This document shows, piece by piece, positions 42,227-53,598 of a stretch of DNA of 64,000 bases. This DNA comes from Hemileia vastatrix (Eukaryota > Basidiomycota > Pucciniomycetes > Pucciniales > Zaghouaniaceae). The position numbers and the translations under genes are program-made. Position 1 is the first letter of the stretch. Each line of letters opens with the position of its first letter. The stretch covers positions 9,579,001-9,643,000 of the forward strand of contig JASXTE010000013.1 in NCBI GenBank assembly GCA_030280995.1. Direction: 5' to 3'. The notes under the pieces are model-generated. The model had not been told where the DNA came from, made no database searches, and worked only from the letters and a program-made list of their open reading frames with translations.

Positions 42227-43028
42227 TGTCAGCCAGGCTACTAGACTTACCCAGTGAAATAATTAATTATTTACTGGATGAAGCCGCACCTTATCATTTT
42301 AATTATTATTTAATTATAAATTAGTTACATTAAAATTACTTATAATAAATTAACTAATTACAGAATGATAAAATAAAATGAATAATTAAAATTAAAATAA
42401 AATTGTCCCTTATATTTTTTCTTTAACACCGTGCTCATTTGACAGGTTGGAAAAAAATAAAAATTTATATTAAAAAATAGATTTTAAGTTAAAATAAGAT
42501 TTTAATATTCAAAAAATATTAAATATATATAAAAAATTCAAATTTTTTATTTAGAATTGACTTCTACAGTAAATATTAAATAAATTGATGTATTTCTGAC
42601 ATACTCTGTAAATACATCTTTTTGACGCCTTCTTTTTAGAACAACTTTATTATTTGAAAATACTCCTTCTGGAATATTCTTTTCTCTCTCTCATACTACT
42701 GTTTTTAGAATTTGATTGCCGTGCTTTGTCTCTCCTTTGCCTATATAAGGCCTCTCTTTTTGTTGTTTTTTAATCATTCTTTTATTACCTTACTTTATTA
42801 CCACAACTACAATATAACACTTATCTCTTATATTTTATATCTTTAGTATTTACAAGGACGTAATTCTAATCTATAGCTTATATTGATATTTTAAATTTAC
42901 CTCTTATCATTGAGTAAAATCATCTTTGATTGAGAAATACGTACCAAATTGTTGAGAAACCATTTTAACCCTTAAAATCCTCGTAAAACTTCATACCAAA
43001 TCTTCTAGACCAAAAGTGAACCTTGACA
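42227..43028 (+). repeat. 5' LTR of element B4
   Basis: 802 bp. A TATATAA box lies at 42742-42748, followed by CT-rich sequence where transcription could start. Confidence 0.95.
42742..42748 (+). promoter_or_regulatory. TATA box in B4 LTR
   Basis: TATATAA in the context GCCTATATAAGGCC, repeated at 50676-50682 in the 3' LTR and in related form in other LTRs of the window. Confidence 0.7.
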
Positions 43029-43030
43029 AT

Positions 43031-43044
43031 TGGGAACCTTTCCG
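43031..43044 (+). promoter_or_regulatory. Possible primer-binding site of B4
   Basis: TGGGAACCTTTCCG begins two bases after the LTR. Position and TGG start fit a minus-strand primer site; the tRNA is not assigned. Confidence 0.5.
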
Positions 43045-43168
43045 AAATATCGACGGCGCAAAGTTAATTGAGGCGTAATCTAGGGGACCATCGGTGTACA
43101 AGTACCTGTAAAGGACGAGAGAAGGTGAGAAAAGGATGAACTTCATACGTCACGTGACAAAAGTTTTT

Positions 43169-43234
43169 TATACGTACGGGAATCGAACCGCGCTCCAAAA
43201 CTTAGGTTCATATACTGACTAAATGTCGTATATA
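43169..43234 (-). other. tRNA-like sequence with perfect B box, antisense in B4 leader
   Basis: GGTTCGATTCC on the minus strand (43179-43189) fits the RNA polymerase III B-box consensus exactly. TATACG/CGTATA ends can pair over six bases. The T-stem does not fold, so a functional tRNA is unlikely. Conserved in position in B2. Confidence 0.35.
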
Positions 43235-43315
43235 TTGTGGTAATTATTGATATTACTATTTGTGGGTTACTCTTCACTCTTCATTTGCTACACATTTCCT
43301 TTTACTCAGCACTCT

Positions 43316-44089
43316 GTAAGTGGCATTAATTTGCTCATTTTGCAGGGGGAGGTGTCTGGTAATTTGGAATTTATTTTTATTATTATATTTTTATTTTATT
43401 TTTACTGGTTGACCATAATAGAGCAATAACTGTTCTTAGTCCCAGAAGTAATAAAATAATTATATTTTAATATTAATTATTATAATTTTCAGTTGACATT
43501 TGTCCTGATTAATTTAAATTTTAATTGTTCCAGTTGACAAATTTTCCTGACAATAATATTTTTTTTAATTAATAAATAATTCATATTTAATTACTTCAGT
43601 TGAATTTGAGTCCTGGTAGTTCAATAAATTTTTTTTAATTAATAAAACTCATATTTAATTACTTCAGTTTACATTAAGTCCTGGTAGTTAAGTGATCAGT
43701 TTAATAAAATATTAAAATAAAAAATTTATATTTAATTACTTCAGTTGACATTAAGTCCTGGTAGTTAAGTTATCAGTTTAATAAAATTTTGTTAAATTAA
43801 TAAAGTTTCATATTTGATTACTTCAGTTGACAATAAGTCCTGGTAATAAATTAGTTGATTTAAATCCTGAAAATAAATAATTAAAAATTATTAATAAAAA
43901 TTTTAATTTATTTCTACAGTTGATTATATTATAATCCTGGTTTTAAATTTTTTATTATTATTAATAAATTAATTTTATTTAAGTTGATTTTTATCCTAAA
44001 AAGATTTATTATTATTATTTTTATTTTATTTCTGTTAAATAAAAATTAAAAATAAAAGACTAATTAATTTGTCTCTTTTTTCATTTCAG
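43316..44089 (+). other. Candidate 5'-UTR intron of B4
   Basis: GTAAGT donor at 43316 and a long pyrimidine run with TTTCAG acceptor ending 44089, 12 nt before the gag ATG. The 774-nt stretch is AT-rich and non-coding. Both sites are conserved in B2. Confidence 0.55.
43480..43960 (+). repeat. Tandem CAGTTGAC...GTCCTGG motifs in B4 leader
   Basis: About eight copies of CAGTTGA(C), short spacer, then GTCCTGG, typically after TTAATTACTT. Spacing is about 35-80 nt. They lie inside the candidate 5'-UTR intron. Confidence 0.75.
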
Positions 44090-44173
44090 TTAATTCTTAA
44101 AATGACTGACCAAAGTGGTTTTGCTGCACGTGAAGAAGAACTAGACTTAATTGATTATGATGAGCCTACTTCT

Positions 44174-44231
44174 GTAAGTTCTCCTTTAACAAGAAGAATT
44201 TCTCAAACTAATAAATCCCTGCCCCAAACAG
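44174..44231 (+). other. 58-nt spliceosomal intron in gag (B4)
   Basis: GTAAGT donor, ACTAAT branch-like sequence and CAG acceptor. Exon 1 ends at a codon boundary, and exon 2 opens directly in the frame (DVEMEEVEIL) that is conserved with B2. Confidence 0.8.
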
Positions 44232-44669
44232 GATGTAGAGATGGAAGAAGTAGAAATCCTAGTGGACACAACTCAGGATCAGAAGCCCATGATAAACCCA
44301 CCAGAAGAGCTTCCAAAAGGCTTCAGGATAAAAAAGATGCCGTTGTCTCAGCAGGTAAAGAATCTGTCTACTCACATAAAGGAGTTAAGGACAGAAATCT
44401 TGAGACTAAAGGTAAGGGTAGATGCCTTGGAAGAAAAGGTGAGAAGAACAGATACTTTTCTCCAAGAGAAGAAGAAACCTCTTCCTCCCAGGGATCAACA
44501 ACAATTGGCTCCCCAGTCCAAAGAGAAGGTGGAAGTGTCCAAGTGGCAGTGGGACTGGCTCAACACTCAGTGGGACTACTTGGCTCAAAACCAGCATCAG
44601 TTACCTCAGGTAGGTCCATCAAGGCCCACCCAGGTCAACCCCACTCCTCCCCACCCTTATCAAGGAGGC

Positions 44670-44676
44670 AAAAAAA
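44670..44676 (+). promoter_or_regulatory. Candidate -1 shift site, A7 run (B4)
   Basis: A run of seven A (GGC AAA AAA AGA) at the position homologous to the A AAA AAC of B2 and A AAA AAG of A3. The heptamer is less canonical here, perhaps a mutated version. Confidence 0.45.
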
Positions 44677-47185
44677 GAAGGAAGCCCAATATGGTGATAC
44701 CCAGCAAACCCTGGTATGTCCCTCTATTGATTCTCAAGTGCCTTTTCTTGTGGCTGACTCTGTTCCTTCAGGTAAATCTGGAAGGGAGGATGAAACCTTG
44801 AGACCTATAGAGGCTGGGAATAGTAGACAGATATCTCATTTATCTGATCCATTACTTTTAATTGCTACCTCAATGATTAATCCTGATATGGCTGTGATTG
44901 ATGAAACTCTTGACCCTGAGTTCTATGAGAGTCTGGAAAGTTACTCAGTTTCCTTATTGAAAAACACTCCAGATGTAGCAAGAATTAATGATGAGCACTT
45001 GAGAGATATTATTGCCAAGCAAAATCATATAATGAACAATATGCAATTGACTCAGAGATATAATAGTTTGTTAACTGATCAGGGTTATCAACCATTAAGA
45101 AGTGAAGCACAGAGAGTCTCTGATGAAATGTCTCATTACAAAGCAACCCATGAAAAGAAAGTTGCTTTATGGCAAAATATAAAAAATGATTTGTCTAAAC
45201 TAAAAGATACTGTATCCGCCTGTTGCCAGGAGGTAGAGATAGATAAGACAAATCTGAAAAGATCAAATGACCATTTGTCATCTTTTCAACATAAAAATCA
45301 ATTATCTTTTGCGGCTATCAATGAGAGTTTATCTAGCCTTCCAAGAATGAAAACAAGACTAACAACCATTGAAGAAAAATTGAACTCATTGTTAAATGAC
45401 CAAAGATATTCTGACATTTCTGTGAAGGAACATATAGTGCAGGATGCTCAAATAGTACCTGTGGCTAGTTCATCTAAAATAAAAATAGATCCAGAAATAC
45501 CTGTTGATAACACTAAGTTTCCATCAAAAACTGATGATGCACCAGGATCTGCAACAGAAGGCTTAAACAATGAGATTTCAGCACAATTAGAGAAATTACA
45601 GCTGCTTCTTACTCAGAAACAAGCTAGTACTAAGGAGACTCCTTCAAATCAAAAGAATTGGCCAAAACTTGACCAGTACCCAACATTTGATGGTGACTCT
45701 TCCTCTGATTGGCAACAATTTATTTGCAGAATTGATAACTTAAAAAATTCTTACAAACTCCCAGATGATGAAATTGTGTCCAAATTAATTTCTTTATTTA
45801 CTAATGTTGCCCTGATGTGGTATGAATCTGTTCTCCTGGATGGGAATGACTACTCATGGGAGGATTGAAAGAAATTAATTAAAGCACAATTTGGTGGCTC
45901 CAAGTTCAAAATGGCACAACAAAGGCAGTATGAGGAAACTAGATATAGCTCTTCTACTGATAAACCTATTGAGTTTTTAATGAAACTTGTAAAAATATTA
46001 AGGTCAATGGATCCAAATATGGAGTTTGATTTATGGAAGGACAGGATCCTCTATAAATTACCAATTTCTCTGAGAGACTTGATAGTGGCTAGGACTGAGT
46101 TCTCCAAAGAACCCTCTTCTTTCATTAATACTTGCAATGAGATACTTGTAAACAATAAGTATGATGCCAGAAGATTCATTCCTAGGACCCCTTTGGAGAA
46201 ACCCTCCACTTACCAACAGAAACCTCTGGAAAAGGTTGGTAAACCTTCTGCCCCTGTTGCACCAAAGAAGTATGCAACAAACACTTGCTTCAAGTGCAAC
46301 AAGCCTTGGCAGAAAGGCCAAGTTTGTGAAAAGAAGATAAATCTTGTAGAACAAACAGAGGAGCATGCTGATGACACAGTGGCACTGGATGATACATCAA
46401 GTGATTGTGCCAGCAATATTTCATATGAATCTCAACAAGAAATCTTGATGCTGGAAGAGGATATCCATTATTTAAATACTATTGACATTGATAATAATGA
46501 TTTATCTACAGTTGAAGATGCTGAGATCATAAAGAACATTGAGGATAGCTCAATTATTATTGCCCCTCTTAAGGCACCAGTCTTGATCAATGGAACCAGC
46601 ATTGAAGTTTTTCTGGATTCTGGAGCTGGAGGAAGTGTAGTATCTGAAAGAACACTTTCTTCAGTAGATCAAGACTATAAATCTAAACTGATGCCTATCA
46701 TTTCTGAAAATTGGAGAGGGTATGGCTCTGTTTTGTCCCCCATTGGGAAATATAAAGCCACAGTGTTTTTTAAATATAACCATGGTTTTGTAAGAGCTAT
46801 TTGTGATTTTGTTGTCATGAAAAATGATAACTTGAGCAATTGGTTTATTGTAGGGAATGATATTTTAACCAAGTATGGCATAAAATTGGATCCTTCAAAC
46901 CAATGTTTCACAATGGGGATGAATGGGAAGAGAAGATTTAAGATTTCCTCCCCTAAAAAATTATTAAAACCAGAATTGAACACATGTAATTCTGTGGTTC
47001 AATATAAAGGAAGATCTACAAAGGAAATGCATGCCCTTATGTCTGAAATTGACAATGCTTCTTTTGGAGAACAACTTTCTGGTGAGGATAAAGATTCCAT
47101 CATTAACTTGATAAAATCTTTTCCTATGGCCTTTGCTCATGGGTCACATGAACTGGGATTAGTTGAAGAGGAAATGAAAGTTTAA

Positions 47186-50126
47186 TTGTCTTGCCCATTA
47201 ACTGATATACCACCTAGTTTAAAGAAGAAGCCTTATCCTGCTTCTCCCACAAAGAGAAAAGATATTGAAGACAATATCTCTACCCTTTTAAAAATGAATA
47301 TTATTGAAAAGGTAGTTGAAACACCTAAATATTGTGTTATCTCACCTGTACTAATTTCTTATGAGAAAGATAAAGCCAGGTTATGTGGTGATTATAGAGC
47401 ACTAAAAACTTATACTGTTGATGATATCTACCCTTTACCTAGAATCAGCTCTATACATGCTACTCTACAGGGTGCTAAATATATCAGCTGTTTAGATGGT
47501 AATAAAGGATATCACCAGGTACCTGTTGAGAAAAATTCTCAGAATTTTCTGATGATTGCTACTCATATGGGTATTTATAAGTATATTAGGATGCCATTTG
47601 GCCCTAAAAATGCCCCTTCAGTTTTCCAAAAAGTAATGGATAACACATTCCATCAAGAGATAATTGAAGGATGGCTGATGGTTTATATTGATGATATCAT
47701 TATATTCTCAAAAACATTTGAGGACCATCTTAAACACCTGTGTAAAGTATTCCAGAAAATGGATGAAATAAATATGACACTTGCCTTGAAGAAATGTAAA
47801 TTTGGTTTCCATTCTTTAAAAGTTCTTGGTCATGCTGTTTCAGGCTTACAGATATGTGTTGACCAGAACAAAGTGGCAGCCATACAACAGGTGAAGGCTC
47901 CGACAACAGTGAGAGAGCTCCAAAGTTTTTTGGGAATTTGTGGATACTATAGACAGTATATTAAAAATTACCAAGTTACAGCTTTACCCCTTACCCAATT
48001 AACTAGAAAGGATGTTGCTTTTGTCTGGAATAGTGAAAGACAAAAAGCCTTTGACACTATGAAATACTGTTTGATGTCAGCACCAGTTCTTGCTTTACCT
48101 GACTTTAATCAACCATTTGTTTTATAAACTGATGCCAGTTTCACTGGTCTTGGTGCTGCCCTCCATCAAAAAAAAGTGATAAATGATAAAGTTTCAGAAG
48201 TAGTAATTTGTTATATTTCAAGAACCTTGAGAAATAGTGAATTGAAATATGGTGCTACTCAATTAGAGTGTTTAGCTGTAGTATGGGCTCTAGAAAAGCT
48301 TCATTATTACCTAGATGACCAGAAATTTGAACTTGTCACTGACTGCAGTGCAGTTAAATCCCTTTTAAACTTGAAAACACCTAACAGACATATGTTCAGA
48401 TGGCAGCTGGCTGTTCAACAGTACAGAGGGAGAATGACAATTACCCATAGGGCTGGTATTGTTCACTCAAATGTGGATATGCTATCAAGGTTACCTTTAC
48501 CAAATGATGACTCTAATCCTGCTTATGATCCTGAGGATGAAATTATTCATATTCATGGAATATATGTGGTTGATATGGAGGAAGAGCTATTACAGCTTAT
48601 TCTGGAATCATATGATAATGACATTGACTTGAAAAAGTTATGCACCATATTAAATTATCCAAAGAATGCTTCAATACAAGCATTAATTAAATCCCTTCCA
48701 CAAAAGTACCAAAAAGCTTTGGAAAAAGGTAAATTTTCAATTGATGAAGGATATCTATATTATAGAAGAAAGTTGAGTAATGTTATTTTTATTCCTCCTT
48801 CTATGAAAGAAATCATCTTGAAAATTTGTCATGATGACATATTAGCTGGACATTTTGATCTTGACAAAACAATGATCAGAATTAAGAACACTGCTTGGTG
48901 GGCTAATATGTCTGAAGACACAAAATTATATGTTGAGTCTTGTGATTCTTGCAAAAAATCAAAAAGATTAACTGGTAAAAGAGCAGGATTAATGCAACAT
49001 ATTGAACCTCCTGATGCTCCATGGCAAATAATAAACATGGATTTTGTAACAGGATTACCTATTTCTGGAAAAGACAGTTATAACTCTTGTTGGGTTATTG
49101 TGGACAGATTCACTAAAATGTGTAAATTTATCCCTACTCACAAGGATGTTTCCACTAAAGAATTAGCTTTCTTATGGTGGTCTCATATGTTTAATACTGC
49201 TGGGTTTTCCTAAAGCCATAATCTCTGACAGAGACCCTAAATTTACTTCTGAATTTTGGATGTCTCTGATGGATGTTTGTGGTTGTGATCTGAATCTTTC
49301 TACTTCCCATCACCCTCGGACTGATAGATTATCTGAAAGAATGATTCAGACTCTAGAGGACATGATTAGAAGGTATTGTGCCTTTGGCCTTGAGTATAAA
49401 GATAATGACAGATTCACTCATGATTGGGTTACCTTACTTCCTGGGTTGGAATTTGCTTATAATAGCACTGTTCATTCTGTTACTCAGAGAAAGCCTTTTG
49501 AGCTCTGGCGTGAATATGTTCCAAATACTCCTTCCCAAATTCTCAATAACAAAATACCTAAATTTGATATACATCCTGGTGTAAAGTCTTTTCTTCAAAT
49601 GCAACAACTTTGCAGAAATCATGCTCAAAAATGGATTGAAAAATCATTTGAATATGAGAAGAAAAGATGGGACGAATCCCATAAAGAATACACTTTTAAA
49701 AAGGGTGATAAAGTGTTGATTTCTACAGTCCACTTCAACTTAAAAGGTAATAACAAATTGAAAGATCCATTTGTTGATCCATTTGTTGTCAGAAGAATGA
49801 TTGGAGATAATGCAGTTGAAGTCATTCTGTATTCTCCATATGACAGAAAACATCCTGTTTTTCCAATATCTCTTTTGAAACCTTACACATCCAATAGTGA
49901 TTTATTTCCAAAAAGGAGGGGTAGACCAAAGAAAACCCCAAATGAAATCACTGAAACAGCAGAAATTGAAAAAATTTTAAATGACAGAATAGTCACTGCT
50001 GAGAAAGGTACAGAATACTTATTGAGATTCAAGAATAAATCAACTGAATATGATTCTTGGATACCTGGGAAGGAGATATCTAATCTTCCTACTCTACTAA
50101 AAAAGTATAAAAAGAAAAAATCATAG
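47186..50126 (+). pseudogene. Reverse transcriptase, RNase H and integrase (B4)
   Basis: RT has ARLCGDYRALKTY and catalytic YIDDIIIFS. A TAA at 48125-48127 replaces the Tyr before the RNase H TDAS motif. RNase H follows with LECLAVVWAL and TDCSA. The integrase zinc-binding site is complete (CHDD...GHF, then CDSCKKSK). The core starts with NMDFVTGLP. A one-base insertion near 49207 shifts the frame just before ISDRDPKF. The rest (to 50126) includes SERMIQTLEDM and a chromodomain-like tail (AEIEKILNDR...WIPGKEIS). Everything else is intact, so the copy decayed recently. Confidence 0.92.
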
Positions 50127-50160
50127 CATTTTTTTTATTGTTTTTTTTAGAGTGAGGGAG

Positions 50161-50962
50161 TGTCAGCCAGGCTACTAGACTTACCCAGTGAAATAATTAA
50201 TTATTTACTGGATGAAGCCGCACCTTATCATTTTAATTATTATTTAATTATAAATTAGTTACATTAAAATTACTTATAATAAATTAACTAATTACAGAAT
50301 GATAAAATTAAATAAATAATTAAAATTAAAATAAAATTGTCCCTTATATTTTTTCTTTAACACCGTGCTCATTTGACAGGTTGGAAAAAAATAAAAATTT
50401 ATATTAAAAAATAGATTTTAAGTTAAAATAAGATTTTAATATTCAAATAATATTAAATATATATAAAAAATTCAAATTTCTTATTTAGAATTGACTTCTA
50501 CAGTAAATATTAAATAAATTGATGTATTTCTGACATACTCTGTAAATACATCTTTTTGACGCTTTCTTTTTAGAACAACTTTATTATTTGAAAATACTCC
50601 TTCTGGAATATTCTTTTCTCTCTCTCATACTACTGTTTTTAGAATTTGATTGCCGTGCTTTGTCTCTCCTTTGCCTATATAAGGCCTCTCTTTTTGTTGT
50701 TTTTTTCTCATTCTTTAATTACCTTACTTTATTACCACAACTACAATATAACACTTATCTCTTATATTTTATATCTTCAGTATTTACAAGGACGTAATTA
50801 TAATCTATAGCTTATATTGATATTTTAAATCTACCTCTTATCATTGAGTAAAATCATCTTTGATTGAGAAATACGTACCAAATTGTTGAGAAACCATTTT
50901 AACCCTTAAAATCCTCGTAAAACTTCATACCAAATCTTCTAGACCAAAAGTGAACCTTGACA
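50161..50962 (+). repeat. 3' LTR of element B4
   Basis: 802 bp, about 98.6% identical to the 5' LTR by hand alignment and abutting the purine tract at 50149-50160. Confidence 0.95.
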
Positions 50963-51085
50963 ATAATATTCAAGTTTAGCCTAATGGTGAAGGAGAGAAA
51001 AATATTCAGCACCCTTTTTTGTGGCCCTAACCACTGGGAAATCTTCATAAAATCTTACAGAATCAGAATCTTCATCTGTGGGTTG

Positions 51086-52687
51086 TTATTCTGATAATCC
51101 ATCAGGCATTGTGAATGTTTTTCCAGGTTTGTGTACCAGGTCAAAATAAAAATGCTGAATAAATGCCACCCACCTAGACATTGGAGAATTTGGAAGACTA
51201 GATGTGTTGATCATTTGAACCAGTGATTTTGCATTCACCTGCAGCTTAAAATGCTGCCCCCACAAAAAATTTTGCAGATTCTTCAAAATTTTTGCTACAC
51301 CACAAAATTCAAACTTAGGTTGAGAATATGTAGTTTCCACCTCATCAAAACCATTGACTTATACCTTACTGGCTTGACCCTCCAAGTCCTATCCCTCTGA
51401 GGAAGAACAGCACCAGCAGCAATATAACATCAGTCCACCGCCAAATGTATTTTTCCAGCCTTACAACATAATCCAACTTGTGAAGAATAATATCTTCACT
51501 TACCATCCTCTTAATCTTTTGAAAAGCCTCTTAACACTCATCAGTCAATACTCACTCTTCATAATTAATGTTTGGCCTTCTTAAATATGAAGCTAACAAA
51601 GAAAAATCTTTAATAAAAATTCTGACATACAAAAAAACGCCAAAAAATCTCTTGAATTCAGTAGTTTTTTTAGGCCTTGGCCATGACTGAATTTTATTTA
51701 ACTTTTTCTTTGCCATAATCCTTCCCTCTTTACATACCACATGACTTAAAATTTCCAGAGCAGAAACACAATAACAATACTTTGACCCAGAATGGTCAAA
51801 CCAGCCTCTTCAATCCTAAACAATAATCCCACTAGAGTAATTGAATACTCCCAAACAAAGCTCCTTAACATGGGTTCTCCTTCAGCATCTCAATCCTATA
51901 ATCAGTGGATGGTCCTTTGATACCACCATCAACACAAAAAATACCAGCATGAGTAGGAAACTCATCCTGTAAAATCCAAGCTATTTGTGCTTGATATGCC
52001 GCTACTGAATTAATTGTACTTGAGACAACCTGGTGAGCTGAAATCATCCCAAAGGAGTCTCAAAAGTTGTAAGTGGCTCTGAATACATGTGAAGTTCTCT
52101 TTCATAATAAACACTCATAATATCTCCCACACCATAACACACCCTTCCAGAAAACGCTTCCACAAAATCCTCTGCACTGGGAAGCATCCCAGTATCCTTG
52201 ATAGTTACTCTATTAAAGGCTCTAAGATCATAAACCACCCTCAGCTTCCCATTAAGCTTCTTTACACAGAAAATTGGACTTGAGTAACTAGATGATGATT
52301 GTCCATATAAACCAGTCCTGACTCTTTCCCTAACAATATCTACAAAATCATCCCTGATACCAGTTGGAGCTGGAAAGGGTTTGATTTGCCAAGGTTTGTA
52401 ACAAAACACAGGAATCAAGAAAGATTATCCATAAGAGTGTTTCAACACACCCCATTCCTCTTCAACAAATGATACCGCTTTCTCCCTAAGCACAATAATG
52501 TGCAACAACAACTTCTTACCTCATCAGACAACCACCCATCAGGACCAAAATTAACAACTTTCAACCTTTCCACAGTAACTCTAGCAGTTTTCACAAAATC
52601 AAGAGGATTCTTCACCAGAGGAGTACAGTATGGATCTCTTGACAAAGGTGAATTCAAATCTACAGGCATAGGCACATTGACAGGCAT
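51086..52687 (-). pseudogene. Reverse transcriptase and RNase H (D3), decayed
   Basis: RT fragments: NPLDFVKTARVTVERLKVVNF, IRDDFVDIVRERVRTGLY and KKLNGKLRVVYDLRAFNRVT. The palm follows (WILQDE, then GIFCVDGGIKGP, where the usual two-Asp motif has only one Asp before GG). RNase H-like connection at 51086-51340 (PNSPMSRWVAFIQHF, HKPGKTFTMPDGL). Broken by several stops and frameshifts. The sequence style is of a Gypsy lineage I associate with basidiomycetes, distinct from A-C. Confidence 0.8.
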
Positions 52688-52765
52688 AATATTTGGCGCT
52701 ACCTTCTTATATTTGGTGGCTCAGCCTTCAACCTGAGGGATCTTCAGGACATCTTTACCACCAGA

Positions 52766-52872
52766 ATTAGAAAAAAAACCAAAAGTTTCCCCATTGCTCA
52801 CATGTGTGGAAAAGTTAATGTATTTGAAAGGTGTAGTAGAAATTCTAGTGGTGCACAATTTGGAGGATGTAC
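52766..52872 (-). other. Second intron-like unit (D3)
   Basis: Begins GTACATCCTCC and is homologous both to 58916-59020 in D4 and to the first unit at 53212-53318. The acceptor AG has been lost here. Confidence 0.45.
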
Positions 52873-53211
52873 TTTTATTCTCCAAACTCACCACACCAAA
52901 AATTTTCCAGAATTCCTCATCTTCATCCTCCCTTTAATCTTCTTAATCTTTAAATCTTGATTCATCTTCTAAATCACAAATTCTGAAATTTTTCAGTTTA
53001 TCCTCTTTCTGGATGCCCAAAAATTGATCTTGATGATCTTCTTTCTTAAAACTTTTGTGCAGTTTAACCTCATCCTGGAGGCCCAAAAATTGATTTTTCT
53101 GATCTTCACAAAAATAATTCTTTTCTTCTTTCTTGATTACTTTCAGAATTATTTCTTGATTTTTTTCAGGTATCTTGAATTTTTTTTTCTTTTCCTGAGT
53201 TTTCTTCTATC

Positions 53212-53318
53212 CTACACAAATAACCAGGGGTTTCTTCAATGCTCACAGACATGGCCAAGGTAATGTCTTTATAGGTGTGGAGAAGAAACCCTAGCCATGC
53301 ACAATGGGGGGGACTTAC
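53212..53318 (-). other. First intron-like unit (D3)
   Basis: GTAAGTCC donor and TTTGTGTAG acceptor, 107 nt, the same length as its homologue in D4 (58471-58577). Confidence 0.5.
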
Positions 53319-53598
53319 TTTTAGACCCCAATCTCACCACTCCATATCTTTTCCACATATCTTTCAAAAAAGATATATTACCAATCTTCTTTTTTTAATT
53401 TGAATTAAAAATAATTAAATTTTTTTTTCAGAGAACAGATACTTGATAAAAAACTTGAAGAATACTTGCAAAGAAGAGAAAAATTAAAAAGAGAAAGTTG
53501 AAAATCGGCTTGGTATATCTCCAATGGATCTGACCTACTACAAAGTGGAACTTCCTCATCTTGGGGAGAGGTTGTAGCACTAGAGTGATCAGCCTTAA

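Larger units (their letters stand above)
44102..47185 (+). pseudogene. Gag and protease precursor with intron and -1 shift (B4)
   Basis: Start ATG at 44102. Exon 1 encodes 24 residues (ELDLIDYDE). After the 58-nt intron, exon 2 encodes the conserved EVEILVDTT, a PLSQQVKNL coiled-coil region, then KWQWDWLNTQW and PYQGGKKRRK. The protein then continues in the -1 frame: DSQVPFLV, a long helical region, the capsid core (DWQQFICRIDNLK) and an atypical knuckle CFKCNKPWQKGQVC, where the His is Gln. The protease (FLDSGAGGS) lies near 46610. A TGA at 45866-45868 replaces Trp, and a TAA at 47183-47185 separates it from RT. The unspliced frame from 44069 to 45868 is open by chance through exon 2, but there conservation is lower than in the spliced frame. 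Confidence 0.8.
42227..50962 (+). mobile_element. Complete family B Ty3/Gypsy retrotransposon B4
   Basis: An 8736-bp element with two 802-bp LTRs (TGTCAG...TTGACA) differing at about 11 positions. It is inserted in D3 with an imperfect 5-bp duplication (ACAAT/ATAAT). In order: leader with tandem motifs, intron-containing gag, protease, RT, RNase H, integrase, polypurine tract (50149-50160). Only three in-frame stops and one 1-nt insertion disable it. Very young by LTR similarity. Confidence 0.96.

Noticed and set aside
44232..44670. Functional overlapping genes in two frames within gag
   Set aside because: The 599-codon unspliced frame and the spliced frame overlap, but B2 versus B4 similarity is much higher in the spliced frame. 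The other frame is best seen as a shadow.
44672..44780. A second gag intron (GTATGT at 44714 to TTCAG at 44771, also 58 nt) to explain the frame change in B4
   Set aside because: Joining there gives TGG TAA, an immediate stop. Conservation with B2 is in the -1 frame right across the supposed intron (SQVPFLV), so a frameshift at the A-run fits better.
49378..49628. Several short ORFs within the B4 integrase
   Set aside because: Shadows of the integrase frame.
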